Below, in pieces: positions 1 to 7,974 of a stretch of DNA of 22,845 nucleotides. The notes under the pieces are model-generated. The model saw only the letters and a program-made list of their open reading frames with translations, searched no databases and was not told where the DNA came from. Origin of the DNA: Nitrospirae bacterium CG2_30_53_67 (lineage in GTDB: Bacteria; CG2-30-53-67); contig MNYV01000101.1 in NCBI GenBank assembly GCA_001873285.1, positions 1-22,845 on the forward strand, read 5' to 3'. A program made the position numbers and the translations under genes. The first letter of the stretch is position 1; each line of letters opens with the position of its first letter.

Positions 1-144
1 CAGCGCCATGACGATCAAAAGGATGTCGGGCGGGATGGGAAAGAACGAGGACTCCGCGAAGGCGAGTGCAAAGAGAGCGACCACGGCATTGTCGGTCTGG
101 GCCCAGGAAACGGTCCAGTCTTTGAGTTCATGAATCCAGTTCAT
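1..144 (-). CDS. DedA/YqaA-like membrane protein, N-terminal fragment
   Basis: Only the first 48 codons are inside the window; the gene runs off the left edge. The readable N-terminus is a short amphipathic stretch ([19 protein letters not shown]) followed by a hydrophobic segment containing [16 protein letters not shown] Glu followed by an FPIPPD-type motif at the first membrane entry is typical of the DedA/SNARE-associated family, especially the YqaA branch, whose members are inner-membrane proteins linked to lipid flipping and envelope homeostasis. The ATG at 144 overlaps the last 17 bases of pcm, so it is probably translationally coupled to surE-pcm. The assignment rests on a short fragment. 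The start is well supported by this overlap, but the subfamily is less certain. Confidence 0.6.
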   Translation of the reverse strand, partial: MNWIHELKDWTVSWAQTDNAVVALFALAFAESSFFPIPPDILLIVMAL

Positions 145-823
145 GCGCCTCCTTCTTCACATTGGCCTGCTCCTTTTTCCATCCGAATCTGCCGATGAGT
201 TTGACAAACTGACAGAGATCCAGCTCAGACCGCTCTATCCCTGACGCCCTCTTCACCACCTTGACCAGCCGCTGGGTGCGCATGTCTCCTACGGGAATGA
301 CCATTCTGCCGCCGATACGGAGCTGCTTGACCAGATGCTCCGGTATGCCGGGAGCCCCTGCAGAGACCAGAATGGCATCAAAAGGCGACTGGTCCGGCCA
401 GCCGTAGGTGCCGTCACCGATCCGGACGGCCACATTGGAAATCCCGAGGCTGTCGAGCCGGTTCCATGCCAGTTTGGCCAGGGCCGGGATCCGTTCCATG
501 GTAAATACATTTTCAGCAAGACAGGAAAGCAAGGCGCTCTGATACCCTGAACCGCTTCCGATCTCAAGAACCCTTTCCTTCCCGGTCAAATGGAATGACT
601 GGAGGATCAGACCGATGGTGGACGGCTGTGAAATGGTCTGTCCATGTCCGATGGGAAGGGCCTTGTCTTCGTAGGCCCTAAGCTGAAGGGCCTCTTCCAC
701 AAACAGATGCCGGGGAATCTTTCGAAAGGCGCCCAGCACCTTAAGGTCGCTGATCCCCGACTCGGGGAGGATCACATCCGCAAGCCTCTTCCGGGCAATC
801 TCAGGATGGGTATACTGAACCAT
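128..823 (-). CDS. pcm: Protein-L-isoaspartate O-methyltransferase
   Basis: This 231-residue protein has the normal length and layout of PCMT repair enzymes, which use S-adenosylmethionine to methylate L-isoaspartyl residues in aged cytoplasmic proteins so that they can revert to aspartate. Visible marks are the family block [17 protein letters not shown] (residues about 55-71), SAM motif [13 protein letters not shown] (85-96), an acidic ribose-binding residue in FTMERI, and the later blocks [21 protein letters not shown] and GGRMVIPVG. The ATG at 823 lies inside surE, whose stop is at 801-803, giving a 23-nt overlap. The surE-pcm pair is a common arrangement for stress and stationary-phase repair genes. 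Nothing looks damaged. Confidence 0.96.
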   Translation of the reverse strand: MVQYTHPEIARKRLADVILPESGISDLKVLGAFRKIPRHLFVEEALQLRAYEDKALPIGHGQTISQPSTIGLILQSFHLTGKERVLEIGSGSGYQSALLSCLAENVFTMERIPALAKLAWNRLDSLGISNVAVRIGDGTYGWPDQSPFDAILVSAGAPGIPEHLVKQLRIGGRMVIPVGDMRTQRLVKVVKRASGIERSELDLCQFVKLIGRFGWKKEQANVKKEAHELDS

Positions 824-1562
824 TCTGGAAGATCCTTTTCATCTTGGCGAGGACCGCATGGTGGGTCAGGTCCAGGTGCAAGGGGGTGACTGAAACGTAG
901 CGCTGCTCAATCGCTTCATAATCCGAGTTCTCTCCACGCTTCCAGACCACTTCTTCGCCGCCGATCCAGTAATAAGGCCTTCCCCTCGGGTCCTTTTTTT
1001 CCGTCACCGGGTCCTTGAAGACCCTCTTCCCCAGCGTGGTGACACGGACCCCCTGAATCTGGTCCGGCGGGATGTTGGGCACATTCACATTCAGAAAGGT
1101 ACCCGGCGGAAGACCGTTCCGAAGCACCTTCTCGGCCAGCCGGAGGGTGACCACGGCGGCGGCCTTGAACCGAAGCCGGCCGCTGTTGGTCAGGGATACG
1201 GCCATGGATGGGATGCCGAGCAAGGACCCTTCCATGGCCGCTGAAACGGTCCCGGAATAGGTGATGTTATCTCCCAGATTGCTTCCGCAATTGATGCCTG
1301 AGACCAGAAGCGACGGGGTCTCCTTGAGGATGGTATGGATACCCAGAGTAATGCAATCCGTGGGGGTCCCATTGACGCTGTAGACATCCTTGCGCAGCGC
1401 ATGAACCCTCAAGGGCTTGTGAAGGGTCAGAGAATGGCCTGCGGCGCTCCGCTCCCTGTCCGGCGCCACCACCACCGTACGGCCGATCGTACGCAGGACC
1501 TGTACAAGCGTCCGGAGACCCTTTGAATCAACTCCGTCATCGTTGGAAACCAGGATCAGCAA
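801..1562 (-). CDS. surE: 5'/3'-nucleotidase SurE
   Basis: SurE is a divalent-metal phosphatase acting on nucleoside monophosphates (and sometimes short polyphosphates), associated with stationary-phase survival. The N-terminal catalytic signature LILVSNDDGVDSKGL supplies the metal-binding Asp pair. VVAPDRERSAAGHSLT, NGTPTDCITLG and SGINCGSNLGDNITYSGTVSAAMEG are all standard SurE blocks. The open frame extends back to 1742 through the tRNA-Pro gene, but that extension is only the antisense-free reading of the tRNA and hairpin. I place the start at the TTG at 1560-1562, where the protein would begin MLILVSNDDG; GAGG lies 5 nt upstream (1568-1571). This gives 253 residues, the usual family size. 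The gene overlaps pcm by 23 nt. Confidence 0.93.
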   Translation of the reverse strand: MLILVSNDDGVDSKGLRTLVQVLRTIGRTVVVAPDRERSAAGHSLTLHKPLRVHALRKDVYSVNGTPTDCITLGIHTILKETPSLLVSGINCGSNLGDNITYSGTVSAAMEGSLLGIPSMAVSLTNSGRLRFKAAAVVTLRLAEKVLRNGLPPGTFLNVNVPNIPPDQIQGVRVTTLGKRVFKDPVTEKKDPRGRPYYWIGGEEVVWKRGENSDYEAIEQRYVSVTPLHLDLTHHAVLAKMKRIFQNGSVYPS

Positions 1563-1571
1563 AAAAACCTC

Positions 1572-1709
<138 letters not shown>

Positions 1710-1758
1710 GAAAACCCAACCTTTAGAAAAATCAGCGCTCACCGTCTTTTGATGAATG

Positions 1759-1787
1759 ATCTTACTGAGTCCGCCATTTTATGTCAA
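1759..1787 (-). promoter_or_regulatory. Sigma-70-type promoter for tRNA-Pro (and possibly surE-pcm)
   Basis: Read on the minus strand, a consensus -35 box TTGACA (1782-1787) is separated by exactly 17 nt from TAAGAT (1759-1764), a near-consensus -10. Transcription would start near 1750-1753, about 40 nt before the tRNA. It is the clearest housekeeping promoter I found in the window. Confidence 0.8.
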
Positions 1788-1894
1788 GGCTTTTCTCCGG
1801 ATTGGGTTTTTCCTGCTTGATTCCATGGACTTTTTTTGTTAGGGTAGGCAGGCTATGATGACGTTCGGGGCTTCCGTCCATTCGTCTGACTAAG

Positions 1895-2054
1895 TGGCCC
1901 TATTCGTAAATACGGCGGTATTCGAGTGCCGTAGGGCGGGCTCATCGGCGTTCCGCTCCTTGCGGTGTACCAGAGGGGTACGCCTCAGTCGCGCGCCTTG
2001 ATGCGCCCGCCCTACGACCCTCTCGGTACGTTACCATATTTACGAACAGGACCA
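1895..2054. mobile_element. MITE-like inverted-repeat element, copy 1
   Basis: This 160-bp non-coding element has imperfect terminal inverted repeats: the left end TGGCCCTATTCGTAAATA mirrors the right-end complement TGGTCCTGTTCGTAAATA. Inside the ends, each arm also carries GTAGGGCGGGC in inverted orientation, so nearly the whole element could fold. CTAAG sits directly outside both ends (1890-1894 and 2055-2059), as expected of a target-site duplication. A second copy of almost equal length lies at 18728-18888 in the opposite orientation. The right end is only 22 bp upstream of the start of the TPR gene at 2077. It has no ORF, so movement would require a transposase from elsewhere. Confidence 0.75.
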
Positions 2055-2076
2055 CTAAGAAAAGAGAGATAAATCT

Positions 2077-2805
2077 ATGATCCATCTCATGATTTCCACA
2101 GGTATCGGGCTCGTTGTTTTTTTTGCGTTATTCTTTTTTAAGATCCACTGGGGGCTTGCACTAGCCGCCTCCACGGCGGCTATGATGGGGACCAACTATC
2201 TGCTCGGCCGGCGCATCAACAAGGCCATCACGCAGCTCATGGACCAAGTCAGCCAGGACCTGAAGGGCGGAAGAATGGACCGGGCTGTTCGGACCCTCGA
2301 AGGCGGGTTGAAATACGGCCGTTACCAGTTCTTTGTGACCTCCCAGATCCGGTCCCAGATCGGGGTGATCCATTACATCAAGAAGGATTTCAACGCCGCA
2401 TTCCCCTACCTGAAGCAGTCCTTCATCCGAAACTGGGTGGCCCAGGGGATGCTCGCCGTCCATTACATGCGGAAGAAGGACAAGGAACAGATGGTCAAAA
2501 CCTTCAACCGGGCATTACGGTACAATCCCAAAGAAAGTCTTCTCTGGAATCTCTATGCGTACTGCCTGCTCCGCATGGGAGACCGGGATGAGGCCATCGA
2601 AGCCCTGGTCAAGGCCTCAAAAAAACTTCCAGGCGATGAGAGGATCCAGAGCAACCTCATCAATCTGCAGAACAATAAGAAAATGAAAATGAAGAATTAC
2701 GGAGAACTCTGGCTTCAGTTCCACCTTGAAAAACTCCCGGGGGCCATCGGCCAGAAACCTCCTCCCTACCCCATCCAGCGCGGAAAACGGGTGATCCGGC
2801 GTTAG
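2077..2805 (+). CDS. TPR membrane protein, function unknown
   Basis: This is the only plus-strand protein gene in the window, with 242 residues. The N-terminus has two hydrophobic helices (about residues 5-22 and 26-44) separated by KIHW, followed by a soluble region with helical repeats. The clearest tetratricopeptide-like units are around 150-195 (ALRYNPKESLLWNLYAYCLLRMGDRDEAIEAL). The C-terminal tail is basic and proline-rich. It is probably an inner-membrane protein that displays a TPR scaffold for protein-protein contact, but I do not recognise a named family. AAGAGAG provides a ribosome-binding site, and the MITE-like copy 1 ends just upstream, so its promoter may lie in or beyond that element. 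It converges with ptsI across palindromic repeat A. Confidence 0.8.
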   Translation: MIHLMISTGIGLVVFFALFFFKIHWGLALAASTAAMMGTNYLLGRRINKAITQLMDQVSQDLKGGRMDRAVRTLEGGLKYGRYQFFVTSQIRSQIGVIHYIKKDFNAAFPYLKQSFIRNWVAQGMLAVHYMRKKDKEQMVKTFNRALRYNPKESLLWNLYAYCLLRMGDRDEAIEALVKASKKLPGDERIQSNLINLQNNKKMKMKNYGELWLQFHLEKLPGAIGQKPPPYPIQRGKRVIRR

Positions 2806-2813
2806 GGGAAGAA

Positions 2814-3023
2814 GGGTTCGAGGGTTGAAAAGCCATAGGGTTCTAGGAATCAAGGGGTCAAGGGTTCAAGTGAAATGAAACCAAGCAGAATCTCCAGAGA
2901 AGAACACTGGAACCCTTTAACCCTAGGACCCTCGGCCCCTTATGTTTTTAGCACTTCGCTTGACCCCTTGAATCCTTGACCCCTTGACCCCTGATTTTTT
3001 CCTCCGCTCTTTTGGAGATGATC
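2814..3023. repeat. Palindromic intergenic repeat, copy A
   Basis: This is the most diverged of four related copies. Its arms are built from short CTTGACCCC/GGGGTCAAG-type units in inverted orientation around a centre containing AATCTCCAGAGAAG, AACACTGGAACCC and GGACCCTCGGCCCCTTATG. The right end CTCTTTTGGAGATGATC lies 10 nt beyond the ptsI stop codon. It fills the gap between two convergent genes and could act as a bidirectional terminator. It lacks the nested 71-bp module found in copies B and C and the full left terminus found in C and D. Confidence 0.8.
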
Positions 3024-3032
3024 TTTATTTTC

Positions 3033-4793
3033 TTAAGTCTCTGAATTGGCATCCCACTCAAACTCCTCTGGGAAGCGGGAACGCATGTGCGCCTTGGTAT
3101 ATTCCTCGATCTCTCTGGCCGTGGAAAACTTGAGAATTTCATTTGCAAGACGTTTGGATTCCTCCAGGGATACCGATAGAATGATCCTCTTGACCCTGGG
3201 GACCGAGACGGGATTCATGCTGAACTCCCGGAGCCCCAGCCCCAGAAGCGCAGGGGCGTAAGTCGGGTCCCCGGCCACTTCACCGCACATGGCCACCGGA
3301 ATCTTGGCGTCCATGGCCACGGAGATCACATATTTGATCATGCGCATCACGGCCGGGTGGAGCGGCTCGTATAGATAGGCGACATGTTCATTCACCCGGT
3401 CGATCGCCAGGGTGTACTGGATCAGATCGTTGGTGCCGATACTCAGAAAATCCACTTCCCTGGCGATCATGTCGGCCACAATGGCGGCGGAAGGGACCTC
3501 GATCATCGCCCCCAGCGGGATATTCTCCTTGAACTCCACCCCTTCCCTGCGAAGATCTTCCAGAACCTCGTGAAAGATATTTTTAGCCGTCCGCAATTCC
3601 ATCACGCCGGAAATGAGCGGGAGCAGGATCCTGAGATTCCCGTAAACGCCGGCCCGGGCAAGCGCCCTGAGCTGGGTCTTGAAGATGTCCTGATGCGCCA
3701 GACAGAACCGGATGGCCCGAAGACCCATGGAGGGGTTGGACTCCCTTGAATAGGGGATCTGCATGGAGAGTTTGTCCCCCCCGAGATCAAGCGTCCGTAT
3801 GGTCATGGCTTCGGGATAGATCATCTCCAGGGTGCTCTTGTAGGCCTGGAATTGTTCCTCCTCGCCGGGAAGATCGGGTCGGTTCAGGAAAAGAAATTCG
3901 GTCCTGTACAGTCCGACTCCGTCCGCCCCATGCTCCAGGACACTGCAGACGTCATCAGGGGTCTCAATATTTGCAGAGAGACGGACCCGGCATCCGTCGC
4001 TGGTTTCCGCAGGAAGGTGCGTCAGCTTCTGCAGCTCTTTCTCAAAATAGATATAGCGCCTCTGCTTTTCGAGGTACCGGTTGAATGTTTCATTGTCCGG
4101 ATGGATGACCACGGCGCCGCTGCCGCCGTCAAGAATTATAGGATCGCCGGACTTAACACAAGCCGTGATGTTCCCAATCCCGACGACGGCTGGGATATCC
4201 AAAGACCTCGCCATGATTCCCGTGTGGCTTGTCTTCCCTCCCAGATCGGTTGCAAATCCTTTGACGTGCTCCCGGCCCATCTGCATGGTGTCGGCCGGAG
4301 TCAGATCGTGAGCGATGACGATGACGTCCTCTTTCAATGAGGAGAGGCTCATGGGAGCATGGCCGGAGAGATTATGCAGTATCCTCTCTCCGACATGAAC
4401 CACGTCGGAACTCCTCTCTTTGAGATAGTTGTCTTCAATGGATTCGAAAGCGGAAAAAAATTCATCCAGAACTTTCTTCAAGGCGCCTTCAGCGGCGATG
4501 AGATCCTTGCGGATAATCTCATGGGTCCCTTCGGTCAGCATTTTGTCCTTCAACATCATGATGTGGCTGTCGAGGATAGAGGCGTGAGACGCCCCGATCC
4601 GGCTGCTGAATTGCGTTTTTACGGCTTCAAGCTGTGAGATGGACTTGGAGAGGGCCTGCTCAAAACGCAGGATCTCGGCTTCAACCTGGTCCTGGGGAAT
4701 CTTGATGATCTCGATCCTGACCTTCTCCCTGCTGAACACAAAGGCCTTCCCGATCGCAACACCCGGGGAAACGCCTATGCCGTGAACCTTCAT
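3033..4793 (-). CDS. ptsI: PTS Enzyme I (PEP-protein phosphotransferase)
   Basis: This cytoplasmic enzyme takes the phosphoryl group from phosphoenolpyruvate and passes it to HPr. At 586 residues it has the usual length. The N-terminal HPr-binding half leads to the phosphohistidine loop GGKTSHTGIMARSLDIPAVVG with His190. The C-terminal PEP-binding barrel shows DGVGLYRTEFLFL, RTLDLGGDK, GAMIEVPSAA, LSIGTNDLIQYTLAIDR and the late MCGEVAGDP with its acid/base Cys. The ATG follows the ptsH stop codon with no intervening base, and GGGGAGGAG at the end of ptsH serves as the ribosome-binding site, so HPr and EI are translationally coupled. It is the last gene of the long minus-strand PTS block, and repeat A follows its stop. 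Confidence 0.97.
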   Translation of the reverse strand: MKVHGIGVSPGVAIGKAFVFSREKVRIEIIKIPQDQVEAEILRFEQALSKSISQLEAVKTQFSSRIGASHASILDSHIMMLKDKMLTEGTHEIIRKDLIAAEGALKKVLDEFFSAFESIEDNYLKERSSDVVHVGERILHNLSGHAPMSLSSLKEDVIVIAHDLTPADTMQMGREHVKGFATDLGGKTSHTGIMARSLDIPAVVGIGNITACVKSGDPIILDGGSGAVVIHPDNETFNRYLEKQRRYIYFEKELQKLTHLPAETSDGCRVRLSANIETPDDVCSVLEHGADGVGLYRTEFLFLNRPDLPGEEEQFQAYKSTLEMIYPEAMTIRTLDLGGDKLSMQIPYSRESNPSMGLRAIRFCLAHQDIFKTQLRALARAGVYGNLRILLPLISGVMELRTAKNIFHEVLEDLRREGVEFKENIPLGAMIEVPSAAIVADMIAREVDFLSIGTNDLIQYTLAIDRVNEHVAYLYEPLHPAVMRMIKYVISVAMDAKIPVAMCGEVAGDPTYAPALLGLGLREFSMNPVSVPRVKRIILSVSLEESKRLANEILKFSTAREIEEYTKAHMRSRFPEEFEWDANSET

Positions 4794-5060
4794 CTACTCC
4801 TCCCCGAATTTGTTGTTCACCAGCATGGCCAGGCTTTCTATGGCCTCATGCTCGTCCGGTCCATGGGCCTCCAGAATCAGTTCCGTGCCTTTGGCTGCGG
4901 CAAGCATCATGATCCCCATAATGCTCTTCCCGTTGACCTCGGCATCATCCTTCTTGACCAGGATACGGGAGGCAAAACGACCGGCCATCTCAACGAACAT
5001 GGCCGCGGACCTCGCATGCATACCTAACTTATTCTGAATCAGGACTTTTGCAGCCTTCAA
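4794..5060 (-). CDS. ptsH: Phosphocarrier protein HPr
   Basis: This 88-residue small carrier shuttles phosphate from EI to the IIA domains. The catalytic loop NKLGMHARSA places His at position 15, the classical site. NGKSIMGIMML places Ser at position 46, the regulatory site phosphorylated by HPr kinase. That fits the hprK gene upstream in the same block. The C-terminal EEFGEE-like end overlaps the ribosome-binding site of ptsI. Because both His15 and Ser46 are present, the protein can in principle take part in both phosphotransfer and HprK-dependent regulation. Confidence 0.97.
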   Translation of the reverse strand: MKAAKVLIQNKLGMHARSAAMFVEMAGRFASRILVKKDDAEVNGKSIMGIMMLAAAKGTELILEAHGPDEHEAIESLAMLVNNKFGEE

Positions 5061-5076
5061 ATCTTTTTTCTCCTCT

Positions 5077-5844
5077 TCATATCCACCATCCCATGTGAGA
5101 CAAGCCTTGAGAAAGGATGAGCAGCGCCGCCGCCTGGATCAGGAGGGGCACACCCTTGCGTTCGGCTTTCACGCCGGCCCAGACCAGCAGAGCCATGAAA
5201 ACGAACAGACCAAAATAGGTGAAATTGACCGCAGGGACGGCCTGCAGGATCCACAAGGGAAGGAATAACCCAACAGCGAAAAGGATCATGCCGTTCATCC
5301 AGTAAATCTTTTTCTGAAATTTTACGTTATTCAGGTAGGTCAACAGACCCGACCCGTAGGCGTATCCGTTCCACAGACCCGCTCCTCTGATCCAGAGGGT
5401 GACCAGGTTGTACAGGACAAGAAACAGGAGCGGGGCGGCTGTCTCGTCAATGACGGCGGCCAGCGCCGCCGCCAGGCCTGCCAAGGGCCGGAGCGCCCCC
5501 CACGTGAGCGAATCCCCCAACGCCCCCAACGCGCCTGTCAGATCATTCTTGAATGTATCGATCTCTCCCGCAGTGACCCGGCCCTGTGCCCGTTCCTCCT
5601 CCAGACGCAGGGTCCCGCCCAGAATCATCCCGGCGAAATAGGGATTGGTGTTGAAGCAGGTCAGGTGCCGCTTGATCAGATCTCTGACTTCCTCCTCGGT
5701 AAATCGGGCGTGACGAAGAAGCGGGACCAGGGCATAGGCAAAACCGATCCCCTGAAAGTTCTCGAAGTTCCATGCAGCCTGTATGAAAAGCCCCCTGAAC
5801 AGAGCCTTGGAAAAGACCGGTATGCAAAGATGTTTCTTATTCAT
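5077..5844 (-). CDS. PTS mannose/fructose/sorbose family IID component
   Basis: This 255-residue membrane component belongs to the mannose-type PTS, where IID works with IIC to move sugar across the inner membrane. The family start is clear (FRGLFIQAAWNFENFQGIGFAYALVPLLR), followed by YFAGMILGGTLRLEE and a long N-terminal soluble part; the C-terminus has hydrophobic segments (about 170-250). GAAAGGTGA precedes the ATG. It lies between IIC upstream and ptsH 16 nt downstream, so it is probably co-transcribed with both. It is somewhat shorter than the E. coli ManZ type, from general knowledge. The sugar cannot be read from the sequence, and no catabolic gene is adjacent. Confidence 0.93.
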   Translation of the reverse strand: MNKKHLCIPVFSKALFRGLFIQAAWNFENFQGIGFAYALVPLLRHARFTEEEVRDLIKRHLTCFNTNPYFAGMILGGTLRLEEERAQGRVTAGEIDTFKNDLTGALGALGDSLTWGALRPLAGLAAALAAVIDETAAPLLFLVLYNLVTLWIRGAGLWNGYAYGSGLLTYLNNVKFQKKIYWMNGMILFAVGLFLPLWILQAVPAVNFTYFGLFVFMALLVWAGVKAERKGVPLLIQAAALLILSQGLSHMGWWI

Positions 5845-5920
5845 ATCACCTTTCAGCTTATCCCTTCCATGAATATTTTAACCTCCCTGCAGTTTGATGC
5901 GCTTTGTTCTTTCAGCCGTG

Positions 5921-6694
5921 TCATAAAACGCTGATCCGGCGCTCTTGAACGTAGACCATGGCGAACGACAGAAGAAAGAAAGACACAAGGACCGGCATGC
6001 TCTGCTGCCGCAGCCCGATAAATATCAAGAAGGATGCCATGGCTCCGGCTGCAAGGTGAATGCGGCCCTGCATGATATTCTTCCTGGCCAGCAGAGAGGC
6101 GACCCCAACGGCTGGAAGGAAGAAAAAGAACAGGCGCAGCCCCTGCAGGACCTCATCGGAAAGAAGCGCATATCCGCTGCTCAGCAATCCGCCGGAGAAT
6201 CCGACGACCAGGAACGTCACTCCAAAATAATAGAGGAAAAATATCAGGATCCCCATCCGGACTGCACGGGCGGCGCCCTTCTCCGGTGATTCCGATAAAA
6301 CCGCCATTCGGATCAGCCCTGCATTTTTCCTGCGTATCCACTGATCGAGGAAACCGGCCGGGACCAGCAGGAGGCCCACCCATAGAAAGACCCAGGCCAG
6401 CCAAGCCGTATCTATCCATTGAACGGTCTCTGAATGAAAGAAAGAGAGCCCTGAAGTCAAGAGGGCTGCCAGAGTGGCATCTTTCGGGATATGGCCTCCA
6501 ATCGGTAATCCTCGGAGCCAGAAAAGCTCAAGCACGACCCCGATCAGCAAGCCTGTGTGAAAATCCCCCATCAGCCATCCGACCAGAGGCGCTGCCACAA
6601 TCGGCTGAGAGATCATGAACTGGCCGAACGCCAAGCGATCCAGACCTGCGAATCCCGCAATCAGGGCTATTTCAAAGGTTCCCCAAAACGACAT
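5921..6694 (-). CDS. PTS mannose family IIC component
   Basis: This 257-residue protein has seven or more hydrophobic segments, with the family features LDRLAFGQFMISQPIVAAPLVGWLMGD near the N-terminus and GVVLELFWLRGLPIGGHIPKDAT in the first third. IIC forms the sugar-translocating channel in the inner membrane together with IID. GGGAAG precedes the ATG at 6694. The gene lies 47 nt after IIB and 76 nt before IID. No truncation is visible. Specificity is unknown; IIC proteins embedded in rpoN-hprK-rapZ loci are often annotated as mannose, sorbose or N-acetylgalactosamine types without experimental support. Confidence 0.92.
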   Translation of the reverse strand: MSFWGTFEIALIAGFAGLDRLAFGQFMISQPIVAAPLVGWLMGDFHTGLLIGVVLELFWLRGLPIGGHIPKDATLAALLTSGLSFFHSETVQWIDTAWLAWVFLWVGLLLVPAGFLDQWIRRKNAGLIRMAVLSESPEKGAARAVRMGILIFFLYYFGVTFLVVGFSGGLLSSGYALLSDEVLQGLRLFFFFLPAVGVASLLARKNIMQGRIHLAAGAMASFLIFIGLRQQSMPVLVSFFLLSFAMVYVQERRISVL

Positions 6695-6741
6695 GGTCTT
6701 CCCAAGGATAGAGTACGGCCGGAAGGTTTCTCTTTGCTCAT

Positions 6742-7233
6742 TCAGAAGAGATGACTCTCTTCAATCAGGCTTTTGAGGTCCAGGGCCGGCTCCGACGGCA
6801 CGGAGCGGATCTCCACCTGGATGCCGAGTTTGAGAATCGCCTGAAGATCCCGGATGTCCTCTTCCGTGGCCATGATTCCTTTGTACAGGACTCTGGTTCT
6901 TCCGACCCCATGAAGTCCTCCAAGATTCAGACGATCGATGCAAAGCCCGCAGCCGATGGCCGACAATGCATCCTTGGGCAGCCGGAAAAGAATCATCGCC
7001 CTGCATGCCGAATAGGCCCCTTCCAGACAACCGGCGGCAGTCTCCTTGATCGTCAGGATTTCAGTCCGGACCCCGTAGGGGACCACCAGGGTCATGAGGT
7101 CCCGCTGGAATGAACTTGCCGCAGCCGCGTCGTCCGCCACCACGATCCGGTCGGGATGGAGATAATGAAACCATCCTTCCACAACCTGGCCGTGGATCAA
7201 ACGGTCGTCAATCCGGAACAGAACAATGCCCAT
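6742..7233 (-). CDS. PTS mannose/sorbose family IIB component
   Basis: The IIB protein receives phosphate from IIA and gives it to the sugar in transit. The active-site block FRIDDRLIHGQVVEGW places the phosphohistidine at residue 14. The reading frame extends five codons further to a GTG at 7248, but the ATG at 7233 has GAAGAG 7 nt upstream, so I prefer the ATG, giving 163 residues. Unusually, palindromic repeat B separates this gene from its IIA partner, with the repeat ending only about 10-25 nt upstream of the start. Its translation signals therefore lie just outside the repeat. Confidence 0.93.
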   Translation of the reverse strand: MGIVLFRIDDRLIHGQVVEGWFHYLHPDRIVVADDAAAASSFQRDLMTLVVPYGVRTEILTIKETAAGCLEGAYSACRAMILFRLPKDALSAIGCGLCIDRLNLGGLHGVGRTRVLYKGIMATEEDIRDLQAILKLGIQVEIRSVPSEPALDLKSLIEESHLF

Positions 7234-7258
7234 AAATTTTCTCTTCACTTATTCCAAA

Positions 7259-7518
7259 GGGTTCGAGGATTCCAGGGTTCAAGGGGTCAAGTGAAATACT
7301 TAAACGCAAGCAAACTCTACAGAGAAAAACACTGGATCCCAAGATGCCTTAGTGTAGTAGCCGTCGCAGACGGCAAGGATAGAGAAAAGCGGGACACGCG
7401 AAGCGTAACCCTTGACCCCTGGGACCCTCGGCCCCTTATTTTTTAGCACTTCACTTGACCCCTGGAATCCTTGACCCCTTGACCCCTGATGTTTTCACCC
7501 ACTCTTTTGGAAATGATC
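7259..7518. repeat. Palindromic intergenic repeat, copy B (with nested module)
   Basis: This 260-bp copy has the same arms as A, C and D: GGGTTCAAGGGGTCAAGTGAA on the left side is mirrored by CACTTCACTTGACCCCTGG on the right. The nested 71-bp module occupies 7341-7411. The right end TCTTTTGGAAATGATC overlaps the stop codon of the PTS IIA gene (TGA, 7517-7519). It interrupts the PTS block between IIA and IIB, so any effect on transcription would change the ratio between upstream regulators and downstream transport genes. Confidence 0.85.
7341..7411. repeat. 71-bp module nested in repeat B
   Basis: The module starts AAGATGCCTTAGTGTAGTAG and ends GCGAAGCGTAACCC. It contains two small hairpins, GCCGTC-GCA-GACGGC and ACGC-GAA-GCGT. 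It matches 17328-17398 over 71 bases with only two A/G differences, and it is absent from copies A and D at the equivalent point. It looks like an element inserted into an element, or an optional part of the repeat. Confidence 0.75.
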
Positions 7519-7933
7519 AGACCGCGCGCCCCTGCTGTTCCTTGAGCAGCGTGCTGGCCACAATGATGCCCCGCTTGCCGTATTCTTCAAGATGCCCGCA
7601 GAGTTCGGCCATCTGATGATCTTTACGCAAGGTGATCCCCTTGATCAGCATCGGGAGATTCACGCCTGTGATCACTTCAACCTTGGGGTTTTCAAGAAAG
7701 GCGAGGCTGATGTTTGAAGGAGTCCCGCCCAGCATGTCCGTCATGATGATCACCCCGTCCCCCTGATCCACAGCCTTGACCGCCTCTGCAATTTCCGCTC
7801 TGGCCGCGTCCACGGCCTTGGTGAAGTCCACGGAGACGGCGAGCACCCCCTCCTGCTTCCCCAAAATCCCTTCCACGCAAAGATTCAATTCGTCCCCGAT
7901 ATGAGCATGAGTGACCATCACGAAACCGACCAT
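7517..7933 (-). CDS. PTS mannose family IIA component
   Basis: This 138-residue single-domain IIA protein is the first sugar-specific phosphocarrier, taking phosphate from HPr. The N-terminal VMVTHAHIGDEL carries the expected phosphohistidine (His9), and MTDMLGGTPSNISLAF is the conserved family block. In many relatives IIA is fused to IIB; here it is a separate gene, divided from IIB by repeat B. GGAG lies upstream of the ATG, and the gene follows rapZ by 41 nt. A free IIA beside rapZ and hprK is common in deltaproteobacterial-type loci and may have a regulatory role. Confidence 0.94.
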   Translation of the reverse strand: MVGFVMVTHAHIGDELNLCVEGILGKQEGVLAVSVDFTKAVDAARAEIAEAVKAVDQGDGVIIMTDMLGGTPSNISLAFLENPKVEVITGVNLPMLIKGITLRKDHQMAELCGHLEEYGKRGIIVASTLLKEQQGRAV

Positions 7934-7974
7934 CCCGTTTTTTCTCCTCTGTTAAACCGCCGGATTAAACAGCC

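Noticed and set aside
2814-3023. CRISPR array
   Set aside because: The repeated GGGGTCAAG units are short, irregularly spaced and inverted; there are no uniform repeats with unique spacers and no cas genes.
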